Below, in pieces: positions 44,147 through 54,998 of a stretch of 56,221 nucleotides of DNA (positions within the stretch are counted from its first letter, which is position 1; each line of letters opens with the position of its first letter). The translations under genes were made by a program, and so were the position numbers. Location: assembly GCA_009783245.1 (NCBI GenBank), contig WRHL01000004.1, positions 1 through 56,221 on the forward strand, given 5' to 3'. This DNA is from Coriobacteriia bacterium (GTDB lineage Bacteria > Actinomycetota > Coriobacteriia > Coriobacteriales > UBA8131). The notes beneath the pieces were generated by a model, which saw only the letters and a program-made list of their open reading frames with translations, did not search any database and was not told the origin of the DNA.

Positions 44147-46276
44147 CTAGATGGCCAGAAGCGCCAACAGGGGCACAAGCAGGAGGGCCACAATGTTGAA
44201 GACCTTGATCATGGAGTTCAGGGCCGGGCCCGCCGTGTCTTTGTAGGGGTCGCCAACAGTGTCACCGGTGACTGCGGCCTGGTGGGCAAAGGAGCCCTTG
44301 CCTCCGTATTTGCCTTCTTCGATGAGCTTCTTGGCGTTGTCCCACGCGCCGCCGCCGGAGGTCATGGAGATGGCCACAAAGAGCCCGGTGACAATGGTGC
44401 CTACCAGGGCGCCACCTAGTACCATCGCGGTGAACTCGAAGGCGAGGTCATAGCCAACAGCCTTGAGGATGAAGCCGATGAGAAGGATGAGGATGGGTGC
44501 GCCGATGGGGATCATAGCCGGCAGCGTCATCTCTTTGAGTGCGCTTTGGGTCACCAGGTCGACGCATTTCGCGTAGTCGGGCTTTGCGGTGCCCTCCATG
44601 ATGCCCGGTATCTCCTTGAACTGGCGGCGCACTTCCTCAACAACGCCACCTGCGGCCTTGCCCACAGAGGTCATGGCAAGCGAGGCGAAGAGGAAAGGCA
44701 GCAAACCACCGATGAAGAGCCCTACCAGGACAAAGGGGTTGGAGAGGTCAAAGGTGAGCGCTTCTGCGGCATGCCCGACCTCATCGGCAATCGAGTGGGT
44801 GAAGTCGCCGAAGAGCACCACGGCTGCGAGCGCCGCTGAGGCGATGGCGTAACCCTTGGTGACCGCCTTGGTGGTGTTGCCAACGGCGTCAAGCGCGTCG
44901 GTGCTCTCGCGGACGCTCTCGGGCAGAGCGCTCATCTCAGCGATGCCACCCGCGTTGTCAGTCACAGGGCCAAAGGAGTCGATGGCAACAACTATCCCGG
45001 CCATGGAGAGCATGGACAGCGCCGCCACGGCAATACCAAAGATGCCGGCCAAGAAGAAGCTCACCAGGGTTGCGATGACTATCATGAGGATGGGGAAACC
45101 CGTGGCCTTCATACCTACGGCCAGGCCCTGGATGATGTTGGTCGCGTGTCCGGTTTCAGAGGCCTTTGAGATCTCCTCAACAGGTTTCTTGGACGAGGAG
45201 GTGTAGTAGTCGGTCACATAGACCATACCGGCAGTGAGCACAACGCCCATGACCGCGCAGATCCAGACGGCAAGCGGGGTGACACCTGCGGGCGCCAGCA
45301 GCGTGTTGGTGACGGTCAGGTCACCCAAAAGCCACTGACAGAGCGGGAAGAACAACACAACGGCGATACCCGCCGCTATCCAGAGTCCCTTGTAGAGGGC
45401 GCCCATGATGGTGCCGTTGGGGCTCATCTTCACAAAGATGGTGCCAATGACCGAGGCGATGATAGAGGCGGCCCCTATGGCAAGCGGGAAGCCAAGCGCA
45501 ACAGCCAGGCCACCTGCGCCAAAGGCGAGATGCCCAATGAGCATGGCGGCCACGGTGGTCACCACATAGGTCTCGAAGAGGTCGGCTGCCATGCCGGCGC
45601 AGTCGCCCACGTTATCGCCGACGTTATCAGCGATGACGGCGGGGTTGCGTGGATCATCTTCAGGGATGCCGGCTTCTACCTTACCCACAAGGTCGGCGCC
45701 TACGTCTGCCGCCTTGGTGAAGATACCACCGCCAAGACGGGCGAAGACCGAGATGAGCGAGCCGCCAAAGCCAAGGCCCACCAGGGCGGAGAAGGGCGCG
45801 ATGCCTGCCGAGACCAAAAAGCTGAAGAGGGAGACAGCCAGTATGCCCAGGCCGATGACGAACATGCCCGTGACCGTTCCTGACTGGAAGGCCACTCTGA
45901 GCGCCTTGCCCAGGCCGCTTCTTGCTGCTTCAGCAGTACGCACGTTAGCGCGGACCGAGATGCTCATACCTATGAAGCCCGCTGCAGCGGATGCGATACC
46001 ACCAAGCAGGAAGCCGAGCGCGGTCCAAACACCAAAACCATTGACACCCAGGAATCCGGGGATGAGCAGGACTACGGCTATGATGACCGCCACTATGGCG
46101 ACGGTGCGATACTGGCGCTTCATGTATGCCATGGCGCCTTCCTGGATTGCGGCTGAGATGCTCTGCATCTTCTCGCTTCCTGCGGGCAGCTTGTTCACGC
46201 GCACAATCAGGACAGCTGCGTACACAACTGCGACCAGACCGGCTACCAGGCCGATAACCAACGGTAAGGATGACAT
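44147..46276 (-). CDS. hppA: Membrane-bound proton-pumping pyrophosphatase
   Basis: 709 residues, about 16 transmembrane helices. The conserved substrate loop reads [19 protein letters not shown] and [29 protein letters not shown]-like [11 protein letters not shown] and [15 protein letters not shown] follow. The site that separates the two classes reads GNTTKA: Lys here marks the potassium-independent, proton-pumping type, where potassium-dependent enzymes have Ala. It couples hydrolysis of pyrophosphate to proton export. The start at 46276 follows GAGGAG. It is separated from ribF by 121 bp and probably has its own promoter. Confidence 0.96.
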   Translation of the reverse strand: MSSLPLVIGLVAGLVAVVYAAVLIVRVNKLPAGSEKMQSISAAIQEGAMAYMKRQYRTVAIVAVIIAVVLLIPGFLGVNGFGVWTALGFLLGGIASAAAGFIGMSISVRANVRTAEAARSGLGKALRVAFQSGTVTGMFVIGLGILAVSLFSFLVSAGIAPFSALVGLGFGGSLISVFARLGGGIFTKAADVGADLVGKVEAGIPEDDPRNPAVIADNVGDNVGDCAGMAADLFETYVVTTVAAMLIGHLAFGAGGLAVALGFPLAIGAASIIASVIGTIFVKMSPNGTIMGALYKGLWIAAGIAVVLFFPLCQWLLGDLTVTNTLLAPAGVTPLAVWICAVMGVVLTAGMVYVTDYYTSSSKKPVEEISKASETGHATNIIQGLAVGMKATGFPILMIVIATLVSFFLAGIFGIAVAALSMLSMAGIVVAIDSFGPVTDNAGGIAEMSALPESVRESTDALDAVGNTTKAVTKGYAIASAALAAVVLFGDFTHSIADEVGHAAEALTFDLSNPFVLVGLFIGGLLPFLFASLAMTSVGKAAGGVVEEVRRQFKEIPGIMEGTAKPDYAKCVDLVTQSALKEMTLPAMIPIGAPILILLIGFILKAVGYDLAFEFTAMVLGGALVGTIVTGLFVAISMTSGGGAWDNAKKLIEEGKYGGKGSFAHQAAVTGDTVGDPYKDTAGPALNSMIKVFNIVALLLVPLLALLAI

Positions 46277-46397
46277 GGCTCTCCTCTCGAAACAGACAGT
46301 CGGGGGCGCAAAACAATAGACGCGCAACTGCGCGACACCGCAATTCTACTGGAAAATGGGCAACGACAACAGCAGGTTTTAGGGGAAATGGTTGATT

Positions 46398-47492
46398 TTA
46401 TCGATATTGGAGAGGGAGGTTCTCTGGGAGGGGGTAGTCGCGCGCCTGGGCGATATTCTCAAAGACGGTCTGCTGGAGTTCCTCAACACTTGCGAAGGTG
46501 ATCATGGGACGGAGGTAGGAGAAGAAGAAGGTCTGCAGCTTGCAGGCGTAGAGGTCGCCGTCAAAGTCGAGGATATGTGCCTCGATGGTGGAGGGAGCGC
46601 CTGCAAAGGTGGAGGGGACGCCTACTGAGATGGCAGCCCTGAAAAGCTTCCCGTCAACAACAACCGCACCTGCGTAGACCCCATCAGCAGGGCAGACCAG
46701 CCGCTCCTCAAGCTCCAGGTTCGCGGTGGGAAACCCCAGCTCCTTGCCAGCGGATCGTCCCTTGACCACCCGGGCCCACAGGTAATGTGGACGGGTGAGG
46801 AGCTTATTGGCCAGAGCCAGGTCACCTGCCTGCAGGGCGTTGCGGATACGGGTTGCGGTGACGGATGAGCCTTCGTCGGAAAGCAGCCTGTGGGCGAAGA
46901 TCTCGCAACCTCGGCTCTCACCCCAAAGCTGCAGATCCTCTACCGTACCGGCAGCCTTGTAGCCAAAGCGGAAGTCGGAGCCTACGTGGATGCCTTTGGG
47001 GTTGCCGTGTGTGGCGATGACCACCTCCAAGAAGTCAAGGGGGGCGCGCTGTGACAACTCGCGCTCAAAGGGGATGACCAGCACAGCGTCTACCCCGCTT
47101 TCTGCAAGCAGGCTGATGCGGTCCTCGTTTATCAGGAGCTTGCGCTGCTTGGCGGGTTCCAGGAAGAGCTCGTCCGGGTCGCGGTCAAAGGTGATGGCGA
47201 TAGCAGGGAGCCCCAGTTGCCTGGCCTGCTTTATGGTCTCGGCGATAAGGAAGCGATGGCCCTCATGCAAGCCGTCGAAGACGCCCATTGCACAGACAAA
47301 GTTGCCTAGTGTAGGGTTGGAGTCCAGGGGGATTATGGGGGCCTTTTCGCTGTGATAGTCTACCAACTCTGTAAGCGCTGCCGTAGATTGCCACGTCGCC
47401 TTCGGCTCCTCGCAATGACGGGAGGTTTGAACAGGTAGCAATCCCTCGCGATGACGGGAGGTTGCTCGACTTACATCTTTCTCAGAGGGCAT
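46398..47492 (-). CDS. ribF: Bifunctional riboflavin kinase/FAD synthetase with repeat-derived N-terminus
   Basis: 364 residues. The FAD synthetase half has GVFDGLHEGHR (residues 70-80), GSDFRFGYKA and the SSVTATRIRNAL loop. The riboflavin kinase half has GKELGFPTANL, DGVYAG and a C-terminal LR.MITFASVEEL. The first ~45 residues are not RibF-like: they translate two copies of a dispersed repeat. The ATG at 47492 overlaps truB and follows GGAAGG, so the extension is really translated or at least has a proper start. Makes FMN and FAD. Confidence 0.93.
   Translation of the reverse strand: MPSEKDVSRATSRHREGLLPVQTSRHCEEPKATWQSTAALTELVDYHSEKAPIIPLDSNPTLGNFVCAMGVFDGLHEGHRFLIAETIKQARQLGLPAIAITFDRDPDELFLEPAKQRKLLINEDRISLLAESGVDAVLVIPFERELSQRAPLDFLEVVIATHGNPKGIHVGSDFRFGYKAAGTVEDLQLWGESRGCEIFAHRLLSDEGSSVTATRIRNALQAGDLALANKLLTRPHYLWARVVKGRSAGKELGFPTANLELEERLVCPADGVYAGAVVVDGKLFRAAISVGVPSTFAGAPSTIEAHILDFDGDLYACKLQTFFFSYLRPMITFASVEELQQTVFENIAQARDYPLPENLPLQYR
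47386..47468. repeat. Two dispersed repeat copies in the ribF N-terminus
   Basis: ATTGCCACGTCGCC...CTCGCAATGACGGGAGG (47386-47428 region) and AGCAATCCCTCGCGATGACGGGAGG (47436-47463 region) are copies of the CATTGCGAG/GGCAATC repeat, also seen inside copA. Confidence 0.75.
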
Positions 47493-48261
47493 TGCGTAGT
47501 CCTTCCGGTAACAACTCCTGGGTTATGCCCAGATCGGTCTGCAGATCCAAGAACAGGGCCTTTATCCCTCTACCGCCAACCGCAACCGCCTGTTCCAATT
47601 CCTTGAGCGTATGGGCCTGAGCCAGCGTAACCGTGCCACAACTCAAGCGGCGCAAGGAGGCAAGGTGCGCCTTTGACCCAACTGCCTCACCAATGTCGCG
47701 AGCCAAGGCGCGGATATAGGCGCCTTTTGAGACACATGCCTCAACATCCCAATGCTCAGCGCCAACCTCTAAGAGCCGCAGCCCGTGCACGGTTATGGTG
47801 CGCGGTTCGAGCTCCAGATCCAGGCCCTTGCGAGCGGCCACATAGGCCTTCTGCCCATCCTTCTTGATGGCTGCGAACCTCGGCGGCAACTGCTCCTGCG
47901 CTCCGAGGAAGCCCGCAAGCACCTCTAACGCGAACTGCTCGTCTGAGAGCTTCGCCACAAGCGGTGCAGAGGCGATAACCACGCCCTGTGCATCGTCGGT
48001 GTCTGTGGCGGCGCCAAAGCGGATACGCGCCTGGTAGACCTTGTCTCCCGCCATAAGCAGTTCAGAGAGCCTTGCTGCTGGGCCAATGCATACCAGCAGC
48101 AAGCCGGTGGCCATGGGGTCGAGCGTGCCCGCGTGCCCGATGCGTCCCTCGCCGGTGAGACGACGCAGTGCGTCAACCACGTCGTGCGAGGTCATGCCCT
48201 CAGGCTTGTCTACCGCGATGACGCCACAGAGGTCGGTTGCGCCGCGCCGCGCCTTTGTCAT
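47482..48261 (-). CDS. truB: tRNA pseudouridine-55 synthase
   Basis: 259 residues. DKPEGMTSHDVV at the start, then GHAGTLDPMATGLLLVC with the catalytic Asp, KVYQARIRFG and SKGAYIRALARDIG complete the TruB fold. Converts U55 to pseudouridine in the T arm of tRNAs. It is slightly shorter than typical TruB since the C-terminal PUA part is minimal. It starts 12 bp after nrnA and overlaps ribF by 11 bp. Confidence 0.96.
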   Translation of the reverse strand: MTKARRGATDLCGVIAVDKPEGMTSHDVVDALRRLTGEGRIGHAGTLDPMATGLLLVCIGPAARLSELLMAGDKVYQARIRFGAATDTDDAQGVVIASAPLVAKLSDEQFALEVLAGFLGAQEQLPPRFAAIKKDGQKAYVAARKGLDLELEPRTITVHGLRLLEVGAEHWDVEACVSKGAYIRALARDIGEAVGSKAHLASLRRLSCGTVTLAQAHTLKELEQAVAVGGRGIKALFLDLQTDLGITQELLPEGLRNAL

Positions 48262-48273
48262 CTTTGCAGGCCT

Positions 48274-49272
48274 TCAGGCGGAAGGGTTGTCAGCTTGCAG
48301 GGCTACGCAGGTCCTGGCTTCTTTGACGATCAGCGCCTTGACCTCCTCAAGCGTTGCCTCAAGCGTGAAGCCCGCGGCCGCCTGGTGACCCCCGCCGCCA
48401 AAACGGCGCGCAAAGGCGCCCACATCACAGCAGCCTTTGGCCCGCAGATTCACCCGCACCCGCCCATCTTCTTCGCGCAGTAGAACGGCAACATCGGTTC
48501 CCTTGACTGAACGCAGTATGGTAGGGAGGCCTTCGGTCTCATCGCGTGAGACGTTGAGCTCGACGAAATCCGACTCGGTGACCCAGGAGTAGACAACCCG
48601 CCCCTCTGCTGCATAAGCGATACGCGAGATGAGCCTTGCGTCCAGCTGCAATGAGGCAAGCAGGCGTGAATCGTAGACCAAGCGGGTGATCGCAGAGGGA
48701 TCCAAGCCAAAGGAGACCATCTCCCCGGCAGCCTTGAAAGCCTCAGCTGTGGTGTTCTGGAAGGAGAAGCGCCCCGTATCGGTAATCAGGGCGACATAGC
48801 AGTAAGTTGCCATAGCCTTGGTTGGAGTGACCTCGCTGGCCATGATCAGGCGCCAGACAAGCGCGCCTGTCGCAGAGACGCTGGGATCGCCATAGTAGTG
48901 GGTGGCAAAACCCGTGTAGTCGGGGTGGTGATCGATGACCAGGGTCTCCGTTGCGCGGTCGAAATGCACTGCCGCCTCACCCAGCCGGTCCTTGTTGGGC
49001 ACGTCGATGGCAATGAAAAGATCCGGCTTCCTGTTGTAGTCAGCAGCCGGTGTAAAGGTATAGTCCTCAAAGAAATCATAGAGTTCAGGGGCTTTATTGC
49101 CCTTTGCCAGCAGGTTTGTGACCGTATGACCCTTGGCTCTGAGCAGGGCGGTCAGCGCCAGGGCTGAGCCCAATGAGTCTCCGTCAGGGTTCACATGGCC
49201 GCAGATAGCAACCTCGCGCGGTGTGGCCAGCAGGTCGAGTACCTCTTCACGGAGCAGAATCCGAGTACTCAT
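48274..49272 (-). CDS. nrnA: DHH-family nanoRNase/pAp phosphatase
   Basis: 332 residues. HVNPDGDSLGS (motif I, Asp ligands), AIDVPN (motif II), VIDHHPDYTGF (the DHH motif III) and the DHHA1 C-terminal RFGGGGHQAAAGF are present. These enzymes degrade 2-5 nt RNAs and remove the 3' phosphate from pAp. The ATG overlaps the rbfA stop as ATGA. The rbfA-nrnA-truB order is common in Gram-positive bacteria. Confidence 0.95.
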   Translation of the reverse strand: MSTRILLREEVLDLLATPREVAICGHVNPDGDSLGSALALTALLRAKGHTVTNLLAKGNKAPELYDFFEDYTFTPAADYNRKPDLFIAIDVPNKDRLGEAAVHFDRATETLVIDHHPDYTGFATHYYGDPSVSATGALVWRLIMASEVTPTKAMATYCYVALITDTGRFSFQNTTAEAFKAAGEMVSFGLDPSAITRLVYDSRLLASLQLDARLISRIAYAAEGRVVYSWVTESDFVELNVSRDETEGLPTILRSVKGTDVAVLLREEDGRVRVNLRAKGCCDVGAFARRFGGGGHQAAAGFTLEATLEEVKALIVKEARTCVALQADNPSA

Positions 49273-49646
49273 AAGGGATAGCCCTCCTCGTCCTTTTCTA
49301 TCTGCAGGGTCTTTGGCACATCGCTGAGGGCCTGCGAGATACGCTCCGCCTCGTCGATGGTGGTGTCAAGGTAGAAATGCAGCTCAGGGGTCACGCGCCA
49401 TTCCAGCTCCTGGCCAAGAAGGCTGCGCAGATGCCCCTTTGCGCTTGCGAGTCCGGCCTCGACGTCCGCATAGGACAAACGGTCGGCCGAGACGTAGATA
49501 TGCGCAACGCTGCGGTCCCGGGAGACCTCAGCGCCGGTGACGGTTACCAGGGACAGGCGCGGGTCGGCAACCTGCGTCAGCAGTATGCTCGCGAGCGCCG
49601 TGCGTACGGCCTCATTGACCTTGCGGGATTGTTTTGTCTGCTTCAC
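49269..49646 (-). CDS. rbfA: 30S ribosome-binding factor A
   Basis: 125 residues. RKVNEAVRTALASILLTQVADPRLSLVTVTGAEVSRDRSVAHIYVS matches RbfA, and RVTPELHFYLDTTIDEAERI is the family's C-terminal motif. It aids maturation of the 16S rRNA 5' end and cold adaptation. It lies 26 bp after infB. Confidence 0.95.
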   Translation of the reverse strand: MKQTKQSRKVNEAVRTALASILLTQVADPRLSLVTVTGAEVSRDRSVAHIYVSADRLSYADVEAGLASAKGHLRSLLGQELEWRVTPELHFYLDTTIDEAERISQALSDVPKTLQIEKDEEGYPL

Positions 49647-49672
49647 GCCCTGCCAGCCCTCTTAGCGGATAC

Positions 49673-52486
49673 TCAGCCCTCGCGGGCGACCTCTTTGACG
49701 GTATAACCCTCCAACACATCGCCCACCTTGACATCCTGGTATCCATCAATGCCAATACCACATTCAAAGCCGGCTTTCACGCTCTTGACGTCCTCTTTGA
49801 AGTGACGCAGCGAACCGACATTACCCTCAAAGACCACGGTGCCGTTACGCACCACCCTGAGTTTGTCAGTGTGGTTGATCTCGCCCTCCTCGACAATGCA
49901 GCCAGCAATGGTCCCCGCCTTGGGTATCTTGAAGAGTTCGCGCACTGTCGCACTGCCGGTATCCTCTTCAACGATCTCCGGCTTGAGCAAGCCTACGCGG
50001 GCTGCGTTGATATCGTCGATGGCCTGATAGATGACGCGGTAGGTCTTGATCTCCACCCGTTCCTTCTCGGCAAGGGCCCGAGCCTTCTGTTGCGGGCGTA
50101 CATTGAAGCCGATAATGACGGCATCTGACGCTGTTGCAAGCGTCACGTCCGTCTCGGTGATACCACCCACAGCGGAGTGGATGACGTTGATGTGCACCTC
50201 GGACTGGTCCATCTTGTCGAGGGCGTCCTGCAGGGCCTCGATGGAGCCCTGCACGTCTGCCTTGACCACCAGGTTGAGCTCGGCGGTCCTGCCCTCCTCG
50301 ATGTGGGCGAACAGGTCCTCCAGGGACATGCGTCCTTTCTGTTGCTCGGCAAGACGCTTGCGCATGGCGCGATCCTCGGCGAGAGAACGCGCCTGGCTCT
50401 CCTCGGCAAAGACACGGAACTCGTCACCGGCGTCGGGGACGGAGTTGAGGCCTAGGATCTCGACTGGATCTGCGGGCTTCGCCGCATCGATAGTCTCGCC
50501 CTTGGGGCTGATGAGAGCGCGTACACGCCCGTAGGAGGTGCCAACCACCAGGGCGTCGCCCACCTTCAGGGTCCCGCGTTGGATGAGGACGGTAGCAACC
50601 GGGCCCCTGCCCTTGTCGAGTTTGGCCTCGATGACAAAGCCCGATGCCAGGGTGTTGGGATTCGCCTTGAGTTCCAGTACGTCGGCCTGTAGGAGGATGG
50701 TCTCAAGCAGGTCGTCGATGCCGATACGCTGCTTGGCGCTGACATCCACGAACATATTCTGCCCGCCCCATTCCTCGGGGATGATACCCTGGTCGGTCAG
50801 CTCTTGACGCACTCGGTCAGGAGTGGCGCCGGCCTTGTCTATCTTGTTCACGGCGACCACGATGGGAACGCCGGCGGCTTTTGCGTGGTGGATGGCCTCG
50901 ACGGTCTGCGGCATGACGCCGTCATCGGCGGCAACCACCAGGACAACCACGTCGGTGACTTTGGCCCCGCGGGCGCGCATGGCAGTGAAGGCCTCATGGC
51001 CTGGCGTATCGATGAAGGTGATACGGCGATCCTTGATCTCCACCACCGACGCACCGATATGCTGGGTGATACCACCAGCCTCGGTGGCGACCACGCCGGT
51101 CTCGCGGATGGCATCCAGAAGCGAGGTCTTACCATGGTCCACATGGCCCATGACTGTGACCACGGGCGGTCGTGCCTCCAGGCTCTCTGGAAGGTCGTTA
51201 TAGACAACGGCGTACTCCTCCTCGGGGGAGATGAGGCGGATCTTGCGCCCTATATCGTCGGCGATGAGCTCGATGAGCTCATCGTTCATAGTCTGGGTAA
51301 CCGTCAGCGGTGAGCCTAGCAGGAAGAGGCGCTTGACGATGTCATTCGAGGGGACCTTGAGTGCGTCGGCGAATTCCTGCACCGTGGTACCGGTGGTTAT
51401 CTGGATGACTGACTCGTCGAAGATCAACTCTGGATCGATGCCCTTCTCGATGGCCTCAAGCTCCATCTTCTCCTTGGCCTCTGCGACCCGCTTCTCCTTA
51501 CGCTTCTTACGACGGCCCTCGCCCTCGCCGGAAGCGGCCTCCACAGCAGCCCGTGCCTCAGCAATCACGCGCTCACGCTGGAACTGCTCGGCCTGTACGG
51601 CCATGCGACGATACCGCTCGTCTTCTGCGTCGTCGTCCTCAAGGAGATAGGAATCGGCGTTGAACTCTGCAGCCTGGCGCTCCCGCTCCCTGCCGCGACC
51701 CTTGCCCTTGCCCTTGCCCTTGCCCCGCAGCGGCTCATCGTCTGAGGCTTCCGCGCCGGCTTTACGCCGGGGCGCCTGCGTTGGCTTCTCTTCAGTGGAT
51801 ACAGTTGCAACAGGTGTTTCCTGCTTCAGCTCTGACTCGGTCTCTGGCGTGGCCTTCTGCTTGGATTTTGGTTTGGCTTGCGCTGCTGTCGCCTCACTCG
51901 CTTCAATTGCCGCTGCCTTTTCTTCGCTGCTGATGCCAGCTTGCTGCTCAGGCTGCTCCTTGGTAGCCTTAGCTGCCGCGCGTGCCTCTTTCTTAGCGGC
52001 CTTCTCGGCATCCAGACGGCTCTTCTCTGCTTCTATCTGCGATAACAACCCGCTGAAACGCGGTATGGCTTTCTCGGGTTTCTCCTCGATCTCGTCGTCA
52101 TAGACAATCGGGCCCTCTTCATCGATCTCGTCTTCAAGCTCTTCTTCGATCTCAGCCCTGAGCTTGGCCTCCCGTTCAAGACGTTCCTTCTCGCGCTTTG
52201 CGCGTTCCTGCTCCACAGCCGCCTTGCGCGCAGCCTCCTCTTCCTCACGAGCCTTCGCCTCTGAGGCTGCTTTCTTCGCTTCTTCCTCCTGACGCTTTGC
52301 TTCTGCAGCTGCAGCACGTTCTGCCAGCTCAGGGGCAAGCCGCTTGCGGATCCTGTCTACATAGGCATCATTCAGTGTTGACGCATGGTTCTTTACCGGG
52401 ACCTTCATCTCAAGCAGTCTCTCAAGGAACTCCTTGGAATCCATCCCGAATTCTTTTGCTAGTTCATGCACACGCATACTGGCCAT
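49673..52486 (-). CDS. infB: Translation initiation factor IF-2
   Basis: 937 residues. IF2_N at the start ([20 protein letters not shown]), then about 350 residues of charged, Ala/Glu/Lys-rich spacer with a Lys/Gly-rich [14 protein letters not shown] patch. The G domain has [20 protein letters not shown] and NKID; domains II-IV follow, with [17 protein letters not shown] near the C-terminus. GTPase that brings fMet-tRNA to the 30S subunit. The start at 52486 has AGGAG eight bases upstream; 52477 is an alternative. Confidence 0.97.
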   Translation of the reverse strand: MASMRVHELAKEFGMDSKEFLERLLEMKVPVKNHASTLNDAYVDRIRKRLAPELAERAAAAEAKRQEEEAKKAASEAKAREEEEAARKAAVEQERAKREKERLEREAKLRAEIEEELEDEIDEEGPIVYDDEIEEKPEKAIPRFSGLLSQIEAEKSRLDAEKAAKKEARAAAKATKEQPEQQAGISSEEKAAAIEASEATAAQAKPKSKQKATPETESELKQETPVATVSTEEKPTQAPRRKAGAEASDDEPLRGKGKGKGKGRGRERERQAAEFNADSYLLEDDDAEDERYRRMAVQAEQFQRERVIAEARAAVEAASGEGEGRRKKRKEKRVAEAKEKMELEAIEKGIDPELIFDESVIQITTGTTVQEFADALKVPSNDIVKRLFLLGSPLTVTQTMNDELIELIADDIGRKIRLISPEEEYAVVYNDLPESLEARPPVVTVMGHVDHGKTSLLDAIRETGVVATEAGGITQHIGASVVEIKDRRITFIDTPGHEAFTAMRARGAKVTDVVVLVVAADDGVMPQTVEAIHHAKAAGVPIVVAVNKIDKAGATPDRVRQELTDQGIIPEEWGGQNMFVDVSAKQRIGIDDLLETILLQADVLELKANPNTLASGFVIEAKLDKGRGPVATVLIQRGTLKVGDALVVGTSYGRVRALISPKGETIDAAKPADPVEILGLNSVPDAGDEFRVFAEESQARSLAEDRAMRKRLAEQQKGRMSLEDLFAHIEEGRTAELNLVVKADVQGSIEALQDALDKMDQSEVHINVIHSAVGGITETDVTLATASDAVIIGFNVRPQQKARALAEKERVEIKTYRVIYQAIDDINAARVGLLKPEIVEEDTGSATVRELFKIPKAGTIAGCIVEEGEINHTDKLRVVRNGTVVFEGNVGSLRHFKEDVKSVKAGFECGIGIDGYQDVKVGDVLEGYTVKEVAREG

Positions 52487-52497
52487 AGGCATAGCTC

Positions 52498-52800
52498 CTA
52501 AACCATAGCGACTTTGCTGCACTGGATCGCAAACGCTTCTTCCAGACGCTGGTAGTCGCCCTCGCTCAGATTGATCTTGAGCGCGCGGTCAAGCTGATGC
52601 TTCTTTCGCGCGCTGGTAAAACACTCTTGGTTGGCACACAGATAGGCCCCACGCCCCGCCTGCCTGCCTGTGGGGTCGCAGAGGACCTCGCCGGTGGCGA
52701 TACGGACAAATCGTATGAGCGCCTGCTTCTCGCCTGTTGTCCGACAGGCGATACAGGAGCGCTCAGGCTTCTTGCGTGGTTTGTTATCCCGAACTGGCAT
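52498..52800 (-). CDS. ylxR: YlxR family RNA-binding protein (RnpM-like)
   Basis: 100 residues. RSCIACRTTGEKQALIRFVR and GRQAGRGAYLC are the YlxR/DUF448 signature. Proteins of this family bind RNA and in Bacillus modulate RNase P. It lies between nusA and infB, as usual. The start at 52800 avoids overlap with nusA. Confidence 0.92.
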   Translation of the reverse strand: MPVRDNKPRKKPERSCIACRTTGEKQALIRFVRIATGEVLCDPTGRQAGRGAYLCANQECFTSARKKHQLDRALKINLSEGDYQRLEEAFAIQCSKVAMV

Positions 52801-52807
52801 GTACCGG

Positions 52808-54127
52808 CTATTCCTCGCTCTTCTCATCGTCCTCGATCACGAAAACCGCAGCCGCATCCTCCGCAGCCAGGTCTTCCGCAGCCAGGCCGTCTTCTGCAAC
52901 CGCACTCTCTTCCACGGCTGCGCCGCCGCCCTCATGCAGCCGGCAGAACTTCGAACCGGACAGCGCGTGATTGCGGCAGCGGATGCCCTCAGGTGAGACA
53001 TACTCGCAGCGGCCGTCCTCACTCTCACCGCTGGGCTCATCGTCATCGAAGAGCGTGGTGATGGTAGACGGTATGTCGCTCATCAGCGATGAGCTCTTGA
53101 TGTCGATATGCCAGCCGGTCAACCGTGCCGCCAGTCGGGCGTTCTGCCCCTCTTTGCCTATGGCCAAAGACAGCTGGTCGTCTGGCACGATGACTGTAGC
53201 GTAATGCGTCTCCTCATCCACGATCACATTGTTCACCTTGGCCGGTGAAAGCGCGTTTGCCACGTAGACAATGGGACTCTCGTCCCATTGGATCACGTCG
53301 ACGCGCTCGTTGCGCAACTCCTCCACCACCATGCGCACCCGCGAGCCCTTGGGCCCCACGCAGGCGCCTACCGGATCCAGGTTCGCCTCCCGTGACGACA
53401 CCGCTATCTTGGAGCGGGCGCCGGCCTCACGAGCGATCGACTTGATCTCCACGATGCCGTCATAGATCTCCGGCACCTCGATCTCAAACAGCCGCCGGAT
53501 AAGGTCGGGATGGGTGCGGCTCACCACAATGGAGGGCCGGGTGTTCTCGTTGCGCAGGCTTGATTCCAGGATGTTGGGATCCCTGACCTCTATAATCAGG
53601 GAGCGGAGCCGCTGGTTGTGGCGGTAATGCTCGTTCGATGGTTTCTCGTTGCGCTCGCTGGGGTAGCGCTTCACGTCGAAATGCGGCAGCTCGGCCTCCA
53701 CGCCCTCGCGGATCTTGATGATGGTGAAATCAGGTGTGGACTGCAGGACATTACCGCTTACCAGCTCGCCCTTGCGGTCCGAGTACTCGGTATAGATGGC
53801 CTGCCGCCCGGCATCGCGCACAATGGAGAGGATGACGTTCTTCGCGTTCTGCGCGGCGATGCGGCTCACGTCGCGCGGCGTCACGTCGCGCTCCTCGAAC
53901 TCCGCGTATTCGCCGGTCTCCTCATCAGGCTCGCCAACGGGCACCATCTCATACACATAGATGTTGCCGGTCTCACGGTTGATGATGACCCGGGCGTCCC
54001 ACTCCAGCTTTAGTATGTTCTCGTAGCTCTTCGCGAGACTCTGCTCAAGCCGCTCCAGCAGGTAGATCTCGTCGATGTTCTTCTCGGCTGCCAAGGCCTC
54101 CAAGGCGGTCATTAACTCAGATGACAT
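52808..54127 (-). CDS. nusA: Transcription factor NusA with C-terminal zinc-motif tail
   Basis: 439 residues. N-terminal RNAP-binding domain, S1 domain, and two KH domains with [19 protein letters not shown] and [19 protein letters not shown]. After the KH2 domain the protein adds [18 protein letters not shown] and SKFCRLH, a Cys-x7-Cys-x9-Cys-x2-His set that probably binds zinc, and then an Ala/Glu-rich acidic tail. This tail is not part of standard Gram-positive NusA. NusA governs pausing, termination and antitermination. Next to rimP as in most bacteria. Confidence 0.95.
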   Translation of the reverse strand: MSSELMTALEALAAEKNIDEIYLLERLEQSLAKSYENILKLEWDARVIINRETGNIYVYEMVPVGEPDEETGEYAEFEERDVTPRDVSRIAAQNAKNVILSIVRDAGRQAIYTEYSDRKGELVSGNVLQSTPDFTIIKIREGVEAELPHFDVKRYPSERNEKPSNEHYRHNQRLRSLIIEVRDPNILESSLRNENTRPSIVVSRTHPDLIRRLFEIEVPEIYDGIVEIKSIAREAGARSKIAVSSREANLDPVGACVGPKGSRVRMVVEELRNERVDVIQWDESPIVYVANALSPAKVNNVIVDEETHYATVIVPDDQLSLAIGKEGQNARLAARLTGWHIDIKSSSLMSDIPSTITTLFDDDEPSGESEDGRCEYVSPEGIRCRNHALSGSKFCRLHEGGGAAVEESAVAEDGLAAEDLAAEDAAAVFVIEDDEKSEE

Positions 54128-54161
54128 GCTGATCCTTTCGTATCCAATCCCTTGCTTTGGC

Positions 54162-54665
54162 CTAAAGGCCCTGTGTTCTGTTGAAATCGATATGCGCCTT
54201 GAGGTGCGCTTTCTTTATCTTCGCAAAGGGAAGGCTGTGTGTCTCGCCTTCTATGACGATAAGCACGGCCAGTTCATCGCCGCCACTCTCTTCGCTACTT
54301 GCGACTCCCGCAAGCGTGCCGGCCCAGTTGGCCCTACCCTCGATATGCTCTGTGGTGATGCGGGCTTCCTCGCCTGTGAACCGCGCGAAATGCTCAGGTG
54401 TCCTCAGCGGCCGGTCTATGCCCGGAGAGGAGACCTCCAGGGTGAATGCGCTGTTGAAAGGCGCGTTCTCCTCTATCAGAGCGTCAACCCATGCATTGGC
54501 TGCGGCGATATCCTCTATGCCGATGCCGCCCTCCTTGTCGAGCAGGACCCGGAGGATACGGTTGCCCGCTGCCCCACAAAACTCCACGTCAACAAGCTCG
54601 AAGCCCTGTGCTAAAGCCTCCGGCTCCAGCACGTCAATCAGCCTCTGTTCCTTAACGCCTCGCAC
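54162..54665 (-). CDS. rimP: Ribosome maturation factor RimP
   Basis: 167 residues. GFELVDVEF, LRVLLDKEGGIGIEDIA and LEVSSPGIDRPLRTPEHFARF are RimP motifs; the C-terminal SH3-like domain follows. Supports 30S assembly. Start is GTG at 54665, with AAGGGA five bases upstream. First gene of the rimP-nusA-ylxR-infB-rbfA-nrnA-truB-ribF operon. Confidence 0.95.
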   Translation of the reverse strand: MRGVKEQRLIDVLEPEALAQGFELVDVEFCGAAGNRILRVLLDKEGGIGIEDIAAANAWVDALIEENAPFNSAFTLEVSSPGIDRPLRTPEHFARFTGEEARITTEHIEGRANWAGTLAGVASSEESGGDELAVLIVIEGETHSLPFAKIKKAHLKAHIDFNRTQGL

Positions 54666-54998
54666 GCCTGTCCCTTCTGTTCATCTGCGGCTGCGACCCT
54701 GTCGCTTGTGCCCCTGTAACAAAAGAAAGCGGGACAACGCCCACTTCCTCGACTACAAAACCACCGCTGTTAAGCCGCAAAAAACCTTGCGTTTGTCCCT
54801 TTGGGAAAACGCACTGCATTTTATACCATAAAAAACGCCCTCTGACCAGCCCTGATTGTGATAAGAGCCACTATAGAGCGATATTATCCCCAGTTCTTAT
54901 TTAGGAGCAACCATTTCGTCCTATTCAATAAGAACCGCAGGGTCATGATGGATAATGTGGTTTTAGCCTGGTCAAGTCAAGCGGGGGCGATCTCTGCT
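54666..54998. other. Operon leader and intergenic region before rimP
   Basis: 333 bp without a gene. It contains the rimP promoter (54819-54847) and an untranslated leader of about 150 bases. Further right an imperfect inverted repeat (GTTCTTATT at about 54893 and AATAAGAAC at about 54922) lies downstream of the lipoprotein gene and may end its transcript. Confidence 0.5.
54819..54847 (-). promoter_or_regulatory. Promoter of the rimP-infB operon
   Basis: Minus strand: TGGTCA (54847-54842), a 17-bp spacer and TATAAA (54824-54819). Good spacing and position. Confidence 0.5.
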
